Below are positions 5,746 to 5,892 of a stretch of 5,892 nt of DNA, in pieces. The first letter of the stretch is position 1. Each line of letters begins with the position of its first letter. The translations under genes were made by a program, and so were the position numbers. The notes beneath the pieces were generated by a model, which saw only the letters and a list, made by a program, of their open reading frames with translations, was not told where the DNA came from and ran no database searches. The stretch spans positions 1-5,892 of the forward strand of contig JAFAZL010000570.1 of assembly GCA_019239815.1 (NCBI GenBank), read 5' to 3'. The stretch comes from Acidobacteriota bacterium. GTDB lineage: Bacteria > Acidobacteriota > Terriglobia > Acidoferrales > UBA7541.

Positions 5746-5755
5746 ACTACTTTAG

Positions 5756-5892
<137 letters not shown>

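Larger units (their letters stand above)
5476..5755. other. Non-coding trailer region between higA and 16S rRNA
   Basis: No tRNA, 5S, 23S or credible protein gene is visible in these 280 bases. They contain the GTAG-headed palindrome, the terminator hairpin and the 16S trailer hairpin. Between 5560 and 5707 I see only minor potential pairings such as GCGCT with AGCGC near 5638-5661. Confidence 0.6.

Noticed and set aside
5560..5755. tRNA-Ile or tRNA-Ala in the 16S downstream region
   Set aside because: No cloverleaf, T-loop GTTCGA-N-TC context or acceptor pairing could be found on the minus strand.

Overview
The window looks like a piece of a bacterial chromosome, most likely from the Acidobacteriota. 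This is judged from the recognisable 3' end of a 16S rRNA gene at the right edge, GC-rich coding sequence, and GTAG-headed intergenic palindromes of a kind I associate with that phylum. The phylum is an inference from memory of such sequences and not a computed placement.

Layout from left to right. Positions 5-2882 hold four tightly packed genes, all on the minus strand. In transcription order they are a solitary SMC/RecF-like ATPase of the COG4637 type (2882-1788), an exported acetamidase/formamidase family protein (1798-734), a small DUF2007 'signal transducing' protein (731-483) and a GNAT acetyltransferase resembling AAC(6')-I enzymes (472-5). The first pair overlaps by 11 bases and the next two gaps are 2 and 10 bases, so this reads as one operon. 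A 76-base gap containing a GTAG-headed palindrome separates it from the upstream gene fumC, a class II fumarase on the same strand (4371-2959).

Positions 4372-4772 are a 401-base divergent regulatory region. It carries a good sigma70-type promoter facing fumC, two tandem hairpins just inside the predicted fumC leader, two perfect palindromes nearer fumC, and a small inverted repeat directly in front of the rightward genes. Those genes (4773-5475) are a HigB-like toxin and a HigA-like antitoxin, a type II toxin-antitoxin pair in toxin-first order.

The region 5476-5755 has no protein gene I trust. It holds a second GTAG-headed palindrome, a strong bidirectional terminator hairpin with a GAGA loop, and a long imperfect hairpin just beyond the 16S 3' end. 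The 16S gene is on the minus strand and only its last 137 bases or so are present. No tRNA or 23S gene follows it; a terminator lies about 200 bases downstream and then come the convergent higBA genes. The 16S gene therefore appears unlinked from 23S, which is the most noteworthy structural point here. Apart from that the window is a mix of housekeeping genes (fumC, 16S) and accessory genes (higBA, ATPase-amidase operon). I see no CRISPR array, insertion sequence, prophage or clear new defence system.
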